From assembly GCA_019633425.1 (NCBI GenBank), contig WSUB01000068.1, forward strand, positions 62,001 to 126,000: a stretch of 64,000 bases of DNA, given 5' to 3'. Below the pieces are notes generated by a model that saw nothing but the letters and a program-made list of their open reading frames with translations, was not told the DNA's origin and made no database searches. Every line of letters starts with the position of its first letter. Positions within the stretch are counted from its first letter, which is position 1. Shown in pieces: positions 41,968 through 53,902 of this stretch. This DNA comes from Tulasnella sp. 424. Lineage: Eukaryota; Basidiomycota; Agaricomycetes; Cantharellales; Tulasnellaceae. The position numbers and the translations under genes are program-made.

Positions 41968-43185
41968 CTAGTACACATAGCCGCAATGGCGGAACCACTG
42001 GTATGCCTTCTCAGGGGTAACAGAGTAAATTGTGTCATGCAACAGAATAAGTGCAGGAATAGCGTCAGCCTTCTTCCCTGTGAGGACTAACTGAACTTGA
42101 TGCGATTTGTCACCGAGGTAGGCTTTGATGAATGAGAATGCGAGCTCGATCGGGTTGAAGCCAGGCAAGTAGGGTGGGAGGTACACAAGGCGGATTCCTC
42201 TTATAACCGCAGAAGCATTAGCCTGAAGGAAAACACGAACCTGGAAATAGAAAATGCCAGAATACTGACCGTTCTTCAGCCAGTTCACAAATTCCTTCAA
42301 CTTTGTGAATCGCGCAGTTGTCCATCACAAGGACAGAATTGCGTGCTGGAAAGGGTTGCATACATTCAAGGAGGTTAGCAACAAAGTAAAAGAAGCTCTC
42401 CCCTGAAAAGGAGCCTTCTGCTATTTGGGCATAGAGAATACCGTCAAGAGACAGTGCAGGTAGAGGGGAATACCTGGAAAATGAGTTCCTCAGCACCACA
42501 GCGGTCACCAGGGTATCAGGTAACCCTACATACTGAGCACCCCAAACAAAATGACCACGCATACAAGCCTGTTGCCCACCCATACCTTTGTGCGGGAGTG
42601 TGGCAGTCTACCACACCCTCATCCACAAATACAAGCTGTTCAGGCTGATATTGACGAAGTACTCATCCCCTTTGGCCTCATTGCGTTCAATGGCAAGCTT
42701 CATAATCTATAGAGTGAGAGTGGATGAGCTCTCTTGCTCCGAGCGAGTTCTTCCTTCAGCGTGCATGAATTCGCCTGCTTTCAGGTATATCCTGCTCGAT
42801 GGAGCCCTTGCCATACCATACTCTCAGTTGTTTCTAGACCACAGATATTGTGTAAGTCATTGGCAAGTTCCAAGAGATAAGTGCCAGGTTGCCTCTAGAT
42901 CTCTACGCTTGCTTGACGAAACTGGCAAGGATTCGTCAGGTCAGCATCTTGTTCATCCACAACCCATAAACTCAGAGCACCAACCTTCATATCACTTGCT
43001 GAGAGAACACTTCTGGATCCAGGTGCTGTTGCTTCCTTTTTTGGTGGTGTGGGGTCTCTGGTTTTGAGGAAACGGCACTTGATGTCTTGGATTGTCCACT
43101 CAGGGACACCAGTTTGAATTGAAATTGAGTCCCAAGGAACCTTGAGGGCAAGCATTCTAATACCACCCAGCACACAGATGATCAT
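41968..43185 (-). pseudogene. Tc1/mariner-type transposase relic (DDE)
   Basis: The - strand starts at ATG 43185 with a helix-turn-helix-like MLALKVPWDSISIQTGVPEW. In broken frames it continues through HNICGLE and HRAGYT blocks to the catalytic half: LSLDGILYAQIAEGSF, then SVLVMDNCAIHKVEGICELA (second catalytic Asp), and after an intron (about 42295-42205) GIRLVYLPPYLPGFNPIELA (third acidic residue). The order is that of DDE_3-type Tc1/mariner transposases. Several stops in the N-terminal half (e.g. after SVEI) make it inactive. Terminal inverted repeats were not found. Confidence 0.7.
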
Positions 43186-43189
43186 GAGT

Positions 43190-43911
43190 CAGTGGCCTTT
43201 CCACAAGTCATGGTGGAGGATAGAGTGGTGGTAGTGGTGAGGGGAATTCAAGAGAAAGGAGTCCTGGGACTTTGTGGTGTTTGGACGCCTCTCAATCTCT
43301 GTGCACAGAGTATCATCAAGCACAAGTGCCTCAGTATGTTCTGTGAGACTAATATGAATACTTTTGTGTACCAAGCATGCCCCTAAAAATCTGGTTCTGG
43401 GGTTTCTGTGGGCATCAAAAGCAGTTACAGCCATGCTCACAGGGGGAAAAATCAAATATGTCGCTTGACCTTCTAAGTTGTATAGAATGCTACACAATAG
43501 TGTAAACAACAGATGTGCAAAGTCTCAAAGCTATAGAGGCAGCGATTTCGAATGTTCAGTTTTGGCAATCTCAGCTGCAAACAGCTGTAACAGTTTGAGT
43601 TGAGCTATCAGCAGGTCTAGTAATGGACAGATTCTGAATACAACCAGTCTCAACCTTTCCTTTTCATATGTCACATATGGCATTCTATTCTTGTCACAAC
43701 ACTCAACTCATGGCATATTCCCCTCTGACAAACAGCCAGCAGATGACATCAAGACCCCCAAAGACCCCCAAAGACCAAGTGCAAGGTAAATCAAGATAAA
43801 CGTGGAGACAATCATCCTCAAGGACAGACCTAGTGGCAATGATGATGGAGCAAAATATAGAATAGTATTTACAGGATTCAAGTAAGGCAGAAGCAGATGG
43901 AATTAGAGGAA
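43190..43911. other. Spacer between transposase relic and NLR2
   Basis: No gene is seen. It would include the 3' untranslated region of NLR2 on the - strand. Confidence 0.4.
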
Positions 43912-46900
43912 CTATGCAGCAAGAGGGCAGAATTGGAGCACTTTGGAAATATCAAAAAAGGAAATCATACCACCTTTCACAAGCAAAGTTTCCCCAGAAA
44001 GAACAATGGTCATGTCTCTAGAGTCCCAGTATTGCAGGGGTAACCAGAGAGTCTTGAAACCAAGGTAGGTAACCCAGTGACCTTGGGAAGAAAAGGGGGA
44101 AAAGGAAGGAGGAAGATTCTTGTAAGAGTGATTAACAGGTCTGAATGGGTCGTGGAGTGGTTCAAGAGGGTATGGAGAGAACCAAGAAAGTTGACTATTC
44201 TGTGACCTGACTGCAAGCCACTTGCCATCTGGAGAGAAGGCAACAGAGGTGACCAGTTTGCTGTGACCCTGCATGGGCTCCCCAAGCTGCCCCCCCTTCT
44301 CAGCCTCCCACACACGCACTGTCTTGTCATCAGACCCTGATGCAAGCCTTTTGCCATCTGGAGAGAAGGCAACAGAGGTGACTGATCTGCTGTGACCCTG
44401 CATGGGCTCCCCAAGCTGCTCCCCCTTCTCAGCATCCCACAAGCGCACTGTCCTGTCAGAAGACCCTGTTGCAAGCCTCTTGCCATCTAGAGAGAAGGCA
44501 ACAGAGGTGACCGATTGGCTGTGACCCTGCATGGGCTCCCTAAGCTGCTCCCCTTTCTCAGCATCCCACAAGCGCACTGTCCGGTCCCAAGACCCTGATG
44601 CAAGCCTCTTGCCATCTGGAGAGAAGGCAACAGAGGTGACCAGTTTGCTGTGACCCTGCATGGGCTCCCCAAGCTGCTCCCCTTTCTCAGCATCCCACAA
44701 GCGCACTGTCTTGTCAGAAGACCCTGTTGCAAGCCTCTTGCCATCTGGAGAGAAGGCAACAGATGTGACCATATAGGTGGGACCCTGCATGGGCTCCCCA
44801 AGCTGCTCCCCTTTCTCAGCATCCCACAAGTGCACTGTCTTGTCAGAAGACCCTGATGCAAGCCTCTTGCCATCGGGAGAGAAGGCAACAGAGGTGACCT
44901 GGTCGGTGTGACCCTGCATGGGCTCCCCAAGCTGTGCCCCTGTCTCAGCATCCCACAAGCGCACTGTCCTGTCCAAAGACCCTGATGCAAGCCTCTTGCC
45001 ATCTGGAGAGAAGGCAACAGAGGTGACCAGTCTGCTGTGACCCTGCATGGGCTCCCCAAGCTGCTCCCCCTTCTCAGCATCCCATAAGCGCACTGTCCTG
45101 TCTTCAGACCCTGATGCAAGCCTCTTGCCATCTGGAGAGAAGGCAACAGAGGTGACAGTATAGGTGGGACCCTGCATGGGCTCACCAAGCTGCTCCCCCG
45201 TCTCAGCATCCCACAAGTGCACTGTCTTGTCTTTAGACCCTGATACAAGCCTCCTGCCATCTGGAGAGAAGGCAACAGAGGTGACTGATTGGCTGTGACC
45301 CTGCATGGGCTCCCCAAGCTGCTCCCCTGTCTCAGCATCCCACAAGCACACTGTCTTGTCTTCAGACCCTGATGCAAGCCTCTTGCCATCTGGAGAGAAG
45401 GCAACAGAGGTGACCGATTGACTGTGACCCTGCATCTGCCTAAGCTGCACCCCCTTCTCAGCATCCCACAAGCACACTGTGCTGTCCCAAGACCCTGATG
45501 CAAGCCTCTTGCCATCTGGAGAGAAGGCAATAGACTTCACTATATAGGTGTGACCCTCCATGGGCTCCCCAAGCTGCTCCCCCTTCTCAGCATCCCATAA
45601 GCAAACAGTCCCATCCTCAAATCCCAGTGCAAGTATCTTGCCATTTGGGGAGAAGCTGATGCTATTTGTCTTCCCATCAACATCCCTGGTCCAAAGGTTT
45701 GCAGACCATTTCCTTTCTTGTTGCCCTCCTAACACCTTAGTTAATCCATGGTAGTGATAATACTTCCATAGCTGAGTATCAATGGGGCAGAAGGGCAGCG
45801 CTGAAGCATAAATGTGAAGGGTTCCAAAGGAGATTGCTTCCAAGAATTCAACCATGAAGCGGTGCGCATCATTCCACAAGGTTGGTAACCAGATATCCGT
45901 GTCACTTGCAAATGTCTGGAGCATTGCCCAACATGTTAGCACTTCTTTTCCACTTCATAATTACCAGCCAACTCACCACCATCTGTTGTTCTGTTTGTTT
46001 TGCCATTGCAATTGCTTCTCCGACCCCTCCAATGAGGCTCATGACTTCAAGCCAGCACAACAAATTTGTCTTGCTAAAATGCTGCAGATCATTGGTAATG
46101 GCCCTGAGCTCTCCTCCGTTCCACTCCGATTCATGTGTAGTTCTGAAATGTATGGCCCATGACCGACAGCAATATTGCAGGCCTGCAGGTACTTGGCTTG
46201 CCACACATGCCTGAATGTCAGGATCCAAATTGGGCTTTGAGAGGTCTGAGAGGTTGCAGATGTTTTTCTTCAGATCCCGCTCCATCAGGCAAAAACAGTT
46301 TTTTGTCAGGTCCAAGTGAGCCCGAGGCAGATTTACGGAGTAGAGACCATTGTCACACCGCTTGACATCAATGAGGAGGTCTCGGATGGAAGTGTGCATG
46401 AGTTGGATTGGCTCAGCTGTTGATGTCGGAATGAAGAGTAGGGATGCGATATTGGAGAGAACATCCTCACACATGAAAGCGCAGGCTTCCATACAGGTCA
46501 TATCTTGCAGAATTTCCTGACCACTGAACAAGTATGCGAGGACTTCCAGTGAAATGGGATACGGGGCCGCCACGAGTGCGGCAAGTGTTCGATGTAGGAG
46601 ATCGACGCGGGAGCTTTCCTCTGCCTTTGAGAACACAGAGGAAAGGATTTGTCTGTATAGACCATCCAGGTCCCGGAGCTTGGACGAGTCCCTGAGCACC
46701 TCTTTGAGCCGATACTCCGGAGTTCCGCCGCCGATGTATTTCACAGCAGTACGTGCCCACTGGAAGAGGCCCCCAGACAAAGCGACCAGCTTCTGAATGG
46801 AGTCTTGAGATGGCCAATCCGCGGGCAGGCGAGCTTTCTGCCCCTTAATTTTCGAGAGCTCCGATCGAATGAAGAGTTCCACGTCACGGTGAATCTCCGA

Positions 46901-49023
46901 GTTTGTGACGTGGTCCAGGCTCTCCGTCCGCCATTCCTTTGAGCTAAGAGCATCGACAAGTGGATGTTCGGGGCGAGTAGTAAGGATAAATTTAATGTTT
47001 TGAGGAAGAGCGGTTGAATACTTGTCAATGAGTTCGATGAACCTGGTAGCATAGGTACTGTCCTCGCACTCGTCAAGTGCATCGACGATAAGCAGAATGG
47101 GAGGTAATCCAGGCGGGTAGTCCTTTAAGGGGTTGAATAGAAGGACCTCAAATTGATTGTCTAACCCCCCTTCCGCGATGTCCTCATTCTCCCGCATTGC
47201 CTGAAGAATCGCATGTTTGATTTCCGGAGTCCCGCGGCTCTCGAGTTGCTTAGCGAGGGCACAAACTAGCCGTTTTTCTAACGTGGTCTGACCTCGACGG
47301 AATTGAAAGAGGGCCCAAGCGCTTCCGAGTTGGCTGCTACATCGGTGGGCAAGTGTTGCCGCAATAGTGGACTTGCCCCGTCCAGCCATCCCAGCGATCC
47401 ACAAAACGCGCTCCGAAGACGCGTCTTGAGCCCAGGCACCCAGGTGCTGAAGAATTCCCTCCCTCGTTCCCTCTAGGCAGATGGCATCCTCAATTGTATG
47501 CCCATGCTTGCCGAAGCTACCGTCTCCTAGACGATCGAGGAGAGCGCGTCGTTCCGCATTCATTTCGACGCCATCTAGTGATGTATGTGTTAGAGGAAGC
47601 TGCTGTCGAATATTGGGTGAAACGTACAGAGTTTGTTCAGAAGCTCGTTGGTGTCGAAGCTGACAAGCCGCTGTCAAAGACGACATGAGTAAGACGGGCA
47701 TCGCCCCGAAGAGACGTTTACGAACGTGGATTTCATCCTCTGTTGTCTTAATCTGCCCCTGAAACCCCTTTAGGGTCTCGGCGTTACCGCGAGATAAAAA
47801 TGCTTGGGTAATGGCACCCTTCGAATTCAATGCCTTGATCTCCTCTCCTACTGATTTCAATTCCCTAACAAGGCCACGTCAGAACGGGGCCCCCCGATCA
47901 TGGAGAAAGCGGTGCACTAACAATTGCAAATTCCTGATTCGTTTGTTGGTTTGCTCCTTCTGGTTCTCCTCTGGCTGAGACTTAAAATACTCGAGCTGTT
48001 TAGCAAGCATGGTCATACGGGACTCGAGACTTTTCGCGGCTTCATGGTTACTGTCCATACCCTTTGACATACTCATCAGACACCAGAAGGTTAAGTAGAA
48101 GTGAGAGGTTTTACCTGCCACATCTCGATAATGGTTGACCCCAGTTTTGCAGCGGGGCCGAGAAACTGCCCGACCACGGGAATTTTACCCGACACTGCTT
48201 CCACCGCGTCGAAGGTTGACTTTGCGAGACTGAGATTGCTACCGAGGCGTGATTCACCCTTGACTTGGTTGTCTTGACCGCTTGACGGAACGTTTTGGGT
48301 GGAAGTTGCCTGAGCTGTATTGCCAAAGTCAGAGCGATGGGATCCCAGCGAAACGAAACGTAGCGCTCACCATAGGTAGGTAGCGGCTCATAAATCTTCT
48401 ATGAGCTATTTTGTTAACGGGGCTGGCTACCTGCTTAGAGAAATACGGGACCTTACCGGAAGACGATTCACAGCGGCCTCGATGTTAGTCCGACAAGCCT
48501 CCAAGACTTGAATGCCACCATCACGGTCCAGATGGGCCCAGATATTCTTGACCATATCACGCTTCCTTGCATCTTTTGTTCCGTATTTCGTGGAGGCCTC
48601 TTTCAACCTTTCGCGGACGTCCTCCACGGTCCTGGGAGCCGGACGTGTCAGGAAGGCGGTACGAACGGCAGGAAGATTCCTCGTACCTCATAAGCTCTTC
48701 CATGGCCGCCGCTTCCCCTGCTGAAAGTTGGGCGGTATTCTCCGGGATATTCGCCAAACTATCGACGGTCTGTAGCAAGCTTTGCTGGGCTTTTGATGAA
48801 TTCGATGTCCATGCCGTATTCTGCAACAAAGTCAGCAGGAGAGTGGCTAACAGCGAGCTGACGGTATTACCTTTATGAGGTCTATGATGGCGGTCTTTGC
48901 GTCGGTGAGCCGATCGTAGATTCCAAGCGGTTGAGCCCCAGTAGTAGATTCGGCGGCATTTCGCTGTCTCGTAATGTCGAGCGATTCTTGAGGGGTTCCA
49001 CTGAGAATCGATTGGCTATTCAT
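43912..49023 (-). CDS. NACHT-WD40 STAND protein with MLKL/HeLo-like N-terminal bundle (NLR2), apparently intact
   Basis: A multi-exon - strand gene of about 1,500 residues. It starts at ATG 49023 (MNSQSILSGTPQESLD). Exons resolved: 49023-48871, 48820-48687, 48631-48457, one from about 48317 to 48115, two short ones between 48.08 and 47.72 kb, a long NACHT exon ending at 45977, and the WD40 exon 45915-43912. Exon 3 is 175 nt, exactly as in NLR1. A small exon near 48.4 kb was not resolved. Domains: N-terminal helical region; MLKL/HeLo-like segment (IPVVGQFLGPAAKLGSTIIE); NACHT with Walker A GMAGRGKST (about 47.38 kb) and Walker B ILLIVDALDECED (about 47.09 kb); eleven canonical WD40 units plus a divergent last one; and a conserved tail ending FFDISKVLQFCPLAA. 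Likely a recognition and cell-death receptor (family knowledge); its ligand is unknown. Confidence 0.8.
44220..45640 (-). repeat. 129-bp tandem repeat encoding WD40 units of NLR2
   Basis: About eleven 129-bp units with near-identical DNA (for example tgccatctggagagaaggca recurs at this period). Variable codons sit at the same repeat positions as in NLR1. The consensus differs from that of NLR1 (GEPMQGH against GDPLTGH), so each array has been homogenised separately. Confidence 0.9.
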
Positions 49024-49700
49024 GACAGAATGTATTCACTGATAGTAAAGCAGTTGTCGTGCTGATTGTACGATGAGAGGTGGTGGTGGGAGAAATCAAG
49101 TCAGAGAGCCCTGCCCGTGGCCTTGGGCGCTAACACAGTGCTGCGCAGTCCGTCTCCCTTTGTTAGGGGGTCATGGAAAGGACGCTCCCCAGCACTCTTC
49201 ATTCTTTGATGCATCTCCTCCTCTCATCCTGCACCACCTTTGGCGTTTGTTCATTGACAGATAGGTGGGGCTAGCACACAAACCCGAAGCGCCGCCCTCC
49301 CTTCTCCCCCAGCCACACAGCATCCATCTACCCCGTCTAGCCATTCCGTCCCCGATGCGTCCCGCCTCCACGGGCACCCTGACATTTATAACACGGAGGA
49401 CGCGTCCATACCAAGATTTTCAATGTTAACTGGCGACGCATGAGACCCTGTGTTTGTCATGCCCAAATGCGCTTGGTGAGAGTCGAGGCGAGCAATCTCC
49501 CCGCTCCAACACGAGAAACTGAATCCCTTCTGTCTGCTCCAGCGCCCACATCGAGAAAAGCTTGACCCACCCCTTCCTCACTTTGAAGGCTCTTATAGGT
49601 CTTTAGAATCTGTATAAGGGACAAATCGCAGGCGTCCGGTCGTGGTCCCTAACGAAACCCGATATACATGTACAAACCCCATACATTGCAATTAAGTTCC
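49024..49700. other. Upstream region of NLR2
   Basis: Presumed promoter of NLR2 on the - strand. No gene or repeat is recognised. Confidence 0.4.
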
Positions 49701-50180
49701 CTTCCTCCTTCGCCTTCCATCTCCTCGCCTAGCCATCATATACTTGACGCATAATCTCTCTCCATGATAAAGCCACCACGGTTATAGTTCGCTAGACCGG
49801 TCCATGCGATGGATTTCAGTTCGAACCGACGACGCATCTGGATGCTGGTCCCCTTCTCGAGGCGATAAACCATAGGCGAACCGAACCGAAAGCATCCCAG
49901 GATTAAAGCGTCTAGAAACCAACGTAAAAGTATTCCACCTGCGCCATTCGATGGCCGGTCGTACATACCTCTTGTTCAATCTCGTCACCTCTCTGACCAC
50001 ACGTCGCGCTCGGGGGAATCGGAGACCATATCCTGCTTCAAGCGACTCCAGTCAAGGCCTGTAGGATAGCTCGGGTTCCAGGACCCTCAGGAATCAATCT
50101 CATACCCCCTACCTAATCGTCGAACGTTCTCGTCAAGGTTAGCATTCTTCCTCACGCCGCATTGCGTTGAACTGATGATT
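49701..50180 (+). repeat. Segmental duplication, copy 2 (paralogous to 21.18-21.72 kb)
   Basis: Collinear with the copy at 21.2 kb (cttccatctcctcgcc, ccaacgtaaaagtattccac, gcgccattcgatggccgg, ggagaccatatcctg, cattgcgttgaactga). As there, a decayed UNC-45-like gene follows. Confidence 0.6.
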
Positions 50181-50399
50181 ATATCCTAGAAGCCTACGCT
50201 ACTGTCGGTCCGGCATTCAGGTTTCCTGTCCTAGGTCGAAGTACCTTGAGGGTTCCCGCGGCCCGAGTCGCTTTGTCCCCGCGGCCCGAGTCGGTCTTCC
50301 CAAACATGGCCTTGCAGGTAGACCCGCTCCGCGCCAAGGCACCTACCGTCACAGTGTCTTCGGCGCCGTATCGTAAGTCGTTTCCTTTCTATCCATCGT

Positions 50400-51330
50400 A
50401 GTATGTAAGCTGCCTTGCTAAGATTGCTTTCCTCCAAACGCCCGACTATTCCTATCAGGTACCGGAGTACGAGCCGGTAGCATCCCACAACCACATAGTT
50501 CCACGAAAAGCTCCCTTCCCACAAATAGGCCTGCCTCGGGCTGTACACCTCAACAAATCCCCGGGGCGATCTGTTGTCGAAACCACTACCGCGGCTCGGT
50601 CATGGCGCCCTCGATACCGACAACGGCGCTACAAAAGAGTCAAAATCGGCTCTCGAACTATCCCCTTCTCCAACCAACTCGCAAATATCTCAGGTCCTCG
50701 CCGCCTTCCTACCATCTGCGAAGCCACCAACCCGATCTCTCGCACAACTTGTAATCTCGAGGCTCGTTTCGGATGCAAGACCGTCTCCAACCACCGTCCC
50801 CACCTCACCCTACGAACCAGATCAAGAAAAAGCCACGCAAAACCTTATTCGACTCTTCACTCCTATCTTCGAATCCCGCCTTAGCAACATCGCGAGACGA
50901 AGGGTACCAGCGTTAGGACTGTTCACAGCGCTCCTCCAAACCGTATCTGCAATGGCAAACAGGATATTCTGGGGGGATGGAGCCGTCGACGCGGTTCTGG
51001 ACGTCCCGGACTTGTTTGAAGGCAAAAAGGGGATAATACCTTCAGCAGCCTTGTCTGCCCCTCGTCCAGGTGCACGCCGTTTCTTGGCTTCTGGATCCGG
51101 TCCGAAGGGATGCTGTCGACCCGATAGTTCGAGCTGCGGCTGTCAACACGCTGACGACGCTCCCCCGGGGAACTGCAGAGAACGTCACTTCGGATGCGTT
51201 TTCGGCTCTCGGCGGTCCTGCCACGAACAACGCGGTCGAAGAGGCGAGGAGGAAGGAGGCCGAATAGTCTCGCGCCGGACTTATGGAGAACCTGGGCTCG
51301 ACCAAGCACCCAAGACCATGGTTGCCAAGT
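50400..51330 (+). pseudogene. Decayed UNC-45/Cro1/She4-like gene, copy P3 (3' end missing)
   Basis: The copy shares the upstream flank with copy P2 (cctccaaacgcccgactatt against cctccaaacgcccggctatt). It then follows the intact gene from its N-terminus (residues reading NSQISQVLAAFLPSAKPPTR, 50670 on) to codons equivalent to about 56330 of the intact gene. The frame is open for about 150 codons before shifts appear near 51050. The last 1.7 kb of the gene are absent. Confidence 0.85.
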
Positions 51331-51871
51331 AACTAGATGGTTTCAAGCACGCAGGTCGATCTGTTCAAGCCTATCTACCCCCGCCTAGCTCATCCCGGCT
51401 CCGTGGATCTCAACGTCGCCACCGATATGAACACCAAGACCTCGCTCCCCGAATGGATCGATTGTAGAAGAAGCGGTTTGCATTCGCGGTCCGGAGAGAG
51501 GGTCGTTACAGAAGGTTGTAGTCCCTGAGAGGACTTGTCGGAGATGGTGGCCGTTCCGTCCAACCAAGAGGTCTCGTTGGCGCAGCAAATTGCTTTTCAA
51601 ACCACATCTCACTTTTGGGGTGAGACAGTTACCGAAGGACGCCTACAAGATTCGGTAAGGTTTCAGAGGTCGCCACTGATCAGGATGAGATTGCAGGCGT
51701 TCTGGATTGCTATGGCGCAAACGTCGGGGGGACTATGAAAGACACATGCAAATATAATTACGTTCCGAGTAGGACAGGATGTATGTATGAGTAACAAGCG
51801 CTAATATCAATTCTCCTGGAGTTGCCTCATGCTTCGTTGGGACCGACCTACGGAACACCATCAAACATGAA
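51331..51871. other. Spacer
   Basis: No gene is recognised. It contains the presumed 3' untranslated region of the first F-box gene on the - strand. Confidence 0.35.
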
Positions 51872-53427
51872 TTAACGTGTGCACAGGTATACTCCCGGGA
51901 AACATACCTTTCTAACTCTTAAGAGCATTCCTGAGAGCGCATCCCAAGTGGGATGCGTGGTCAATCGGCCGTCCTCATGGGGCTGGAATATGCTCCGAGA
52001 CCAATCGTAACCAGGGACGTCAGAGTTCACAAACTCGATCCGTGTCGGTAAAACGGCACCGAGAAACTGGAGGACTTTCATGAGCTCTTCCGCCGAATAA
52101 CCAAGTTCTGAGGTGCCAACGGAGAAGAACTCAAGGCTCGGAAAACTGACTGGTGGATCGGGAGGGGCTGGGGTATCCGAAAGGTTGAGATAGATGGCTA
52201 GCTTCTGGAGTTTAGGGGAAAAGGATTGTATGAAGACCACCAACGACGCAATGGGCGTTCCGACAGAAGAGTCTATTGGGCCGTCGTGCCACCGTCGCGC
52301 GGAGATGTGTAGCGCTTCTAGGTCACGCCAGGCACTCCCCATTTCCTTGATATGCTTCTCGTCCAGGTCTACCCCTCCCGGGTACTCTAAATCCAAACTC
52401 CGAAGCTTGGAACATCGAAGAAGTGGGTAGATGGACTGGATCGTCAGCATAGAATCGCTCGGAAAAATAATTCTAAGATCCTCGATGAGACGGCACCTGT
52501 CGGAAAGATGCAGAAGAAACGCACCAGGACCCGAGTTCCAAGTGGAATTACACTCGGTTTCCAAAATGCGAAGTTTGGGAATGAACATTGTGGCGTTCAT
52601 CGGGCAAGTTGGGATCCGAAGCGTCTGCAAATTCGTTCGACCAACGATGACGTGTTCTATCCCCGCTTCCAGTCCATCGAGACCCTCCTCATTTGGGACG
52701 AATCGAAATGAAACTAGGTCGTGAGGAAGCACCGAGTGGAGACTACGAAGCAATCGACGAGTTGCTGAGGAGGAAACCTCCCATTGTGCCTCAACATCGA
52801 TACCTTGGAGAGTTGGTGAGAGGAAGGGGAGCACCAACTGGAGGTTGTTGTCGGTACTGGCGCGCCACCGGATTTTCAAAACATGAGGGAGTAGGTATCC
52901 TCCGTTGTTCGTTGCCACGTAGTAGAGTAACTTGGCCGGAACGTCTGGAGTGAGATGATCACGGGCAAACTCCCCGTCGTTGTACAGTTGTCCGTCGTAC
53001 GAAAAGGACCGAACCCTTTTCATGTACGACTCGAACCGAGCCCAATCTCCGTTCGGAAACCCACTCTCCCAATCCTAAAAAGGACAGTATAGATTAGAAA
53101 GGTTTCGATGTGCAAGAAATATGTTGATTTACCCATCCATCTCCCTGAAAGCTAGTAGGTCCAAGTAACGCCATGATCGGAAAGGGAGACTCGAGGTGTT
53201 CCCAAAGAACGTCCAGCGCCACATCGACCCACGTACGACAAACGCGAGCTGCGGAAGCACGATCAACGTTGTCAACCTCCTTGAATATGTATCTCAGAAT
53301 TTCTGAGATGCTTAGAACCCTTGGCACAGAAGGATGTCCTGCTCAACCACTTAGTCGGGGTCCTCAACCACAAGTTATGACTTCGGTATGTTGTCTTACC
53401 AAAGGGGTTCCAATCTACATCAACCAT
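51872..53427 (-). CDS. F-box protein with LRR-like C-terminal region (F-box gene 1)
   Basis: A three-exon model (53427-53400, 53338-53133, 53074-51872) gives 478 residues. The first exon is only 28 nt (MVDVDWNPFG...). It joins in frame to exon 2, which has the F-box-like segment VLSISEILRYIFKEVDNVDRASAARVCRTWVDVALDVLW. The third exon holds repeated Leu-rich stretches (LRSLDLEYPG, LEALHIS, LQKLAIYLNL) typical of F-box/LRR proteins, which recruit substrates to SCF ubiquitin ligases (family knowledge). A start inside exon 2 would need GTG, so the upstream mini-exon is needed. It is a tandem paralogue of the next gene; intron positions and the 28-nt first exon are the same. Confidence 0.75.
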
Positions 53428-53902
53428 TAACCACCACGACTCGTAAGTCTGTTTGATGTTCGAGTATGTTGAAATGAGGTTGGTCTGGAAAGGTAGTAGA
53501 CGAGGATGGTGGTTTGCAAAAGTCGAGACGGCCTTATCGGTGATCGAAAGCCGTTTTGCAGGGTCCTCAGTCCACCATCTCGACACAAGGTTATTTCTTT
53601 GCGGAAGCTCATCGCTCCCTCAGATGCCGCGAATTGACTAGATTACGATGCAAAGAGACGAGTTCGAATATTTACGGGGTAAGTCGCAGCAGCATTATCA
53701 GGGTATATTGAGCATGATCAAATTTATGAAATAGTAAGGAGGTATGAAGAGACACCGGTAATAAAGGTCGAAAAACCAATGGGAGAACTCCTTCAGAAGG
53801 AAGGTAAAGGTCCGACGAATGTCTAGTAGTATCTATCAGAAACATTAGTTCCCATCCACCGCCTCGATCCGTCGTGAAACGGTAAACGAAGGTCCGATTA
53901 CA

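Noticed and set aside
44010..45530. Alternative - strand frames (347 and 158 codons) overlapping the NLR2 WD40 exon
   Set aside because: They are repeat-generated shadow frames in a second phase with Cys/Arg/Gly-rich composition and no domain. The WD40 frame explains the sequence.
53133..53327. Start of F-box gene 1 inside exon 2
   Set aside because: The codon there is GTG. A 28-nt upstream exon with ATG joins in frame, and the paralogue has the same layout.
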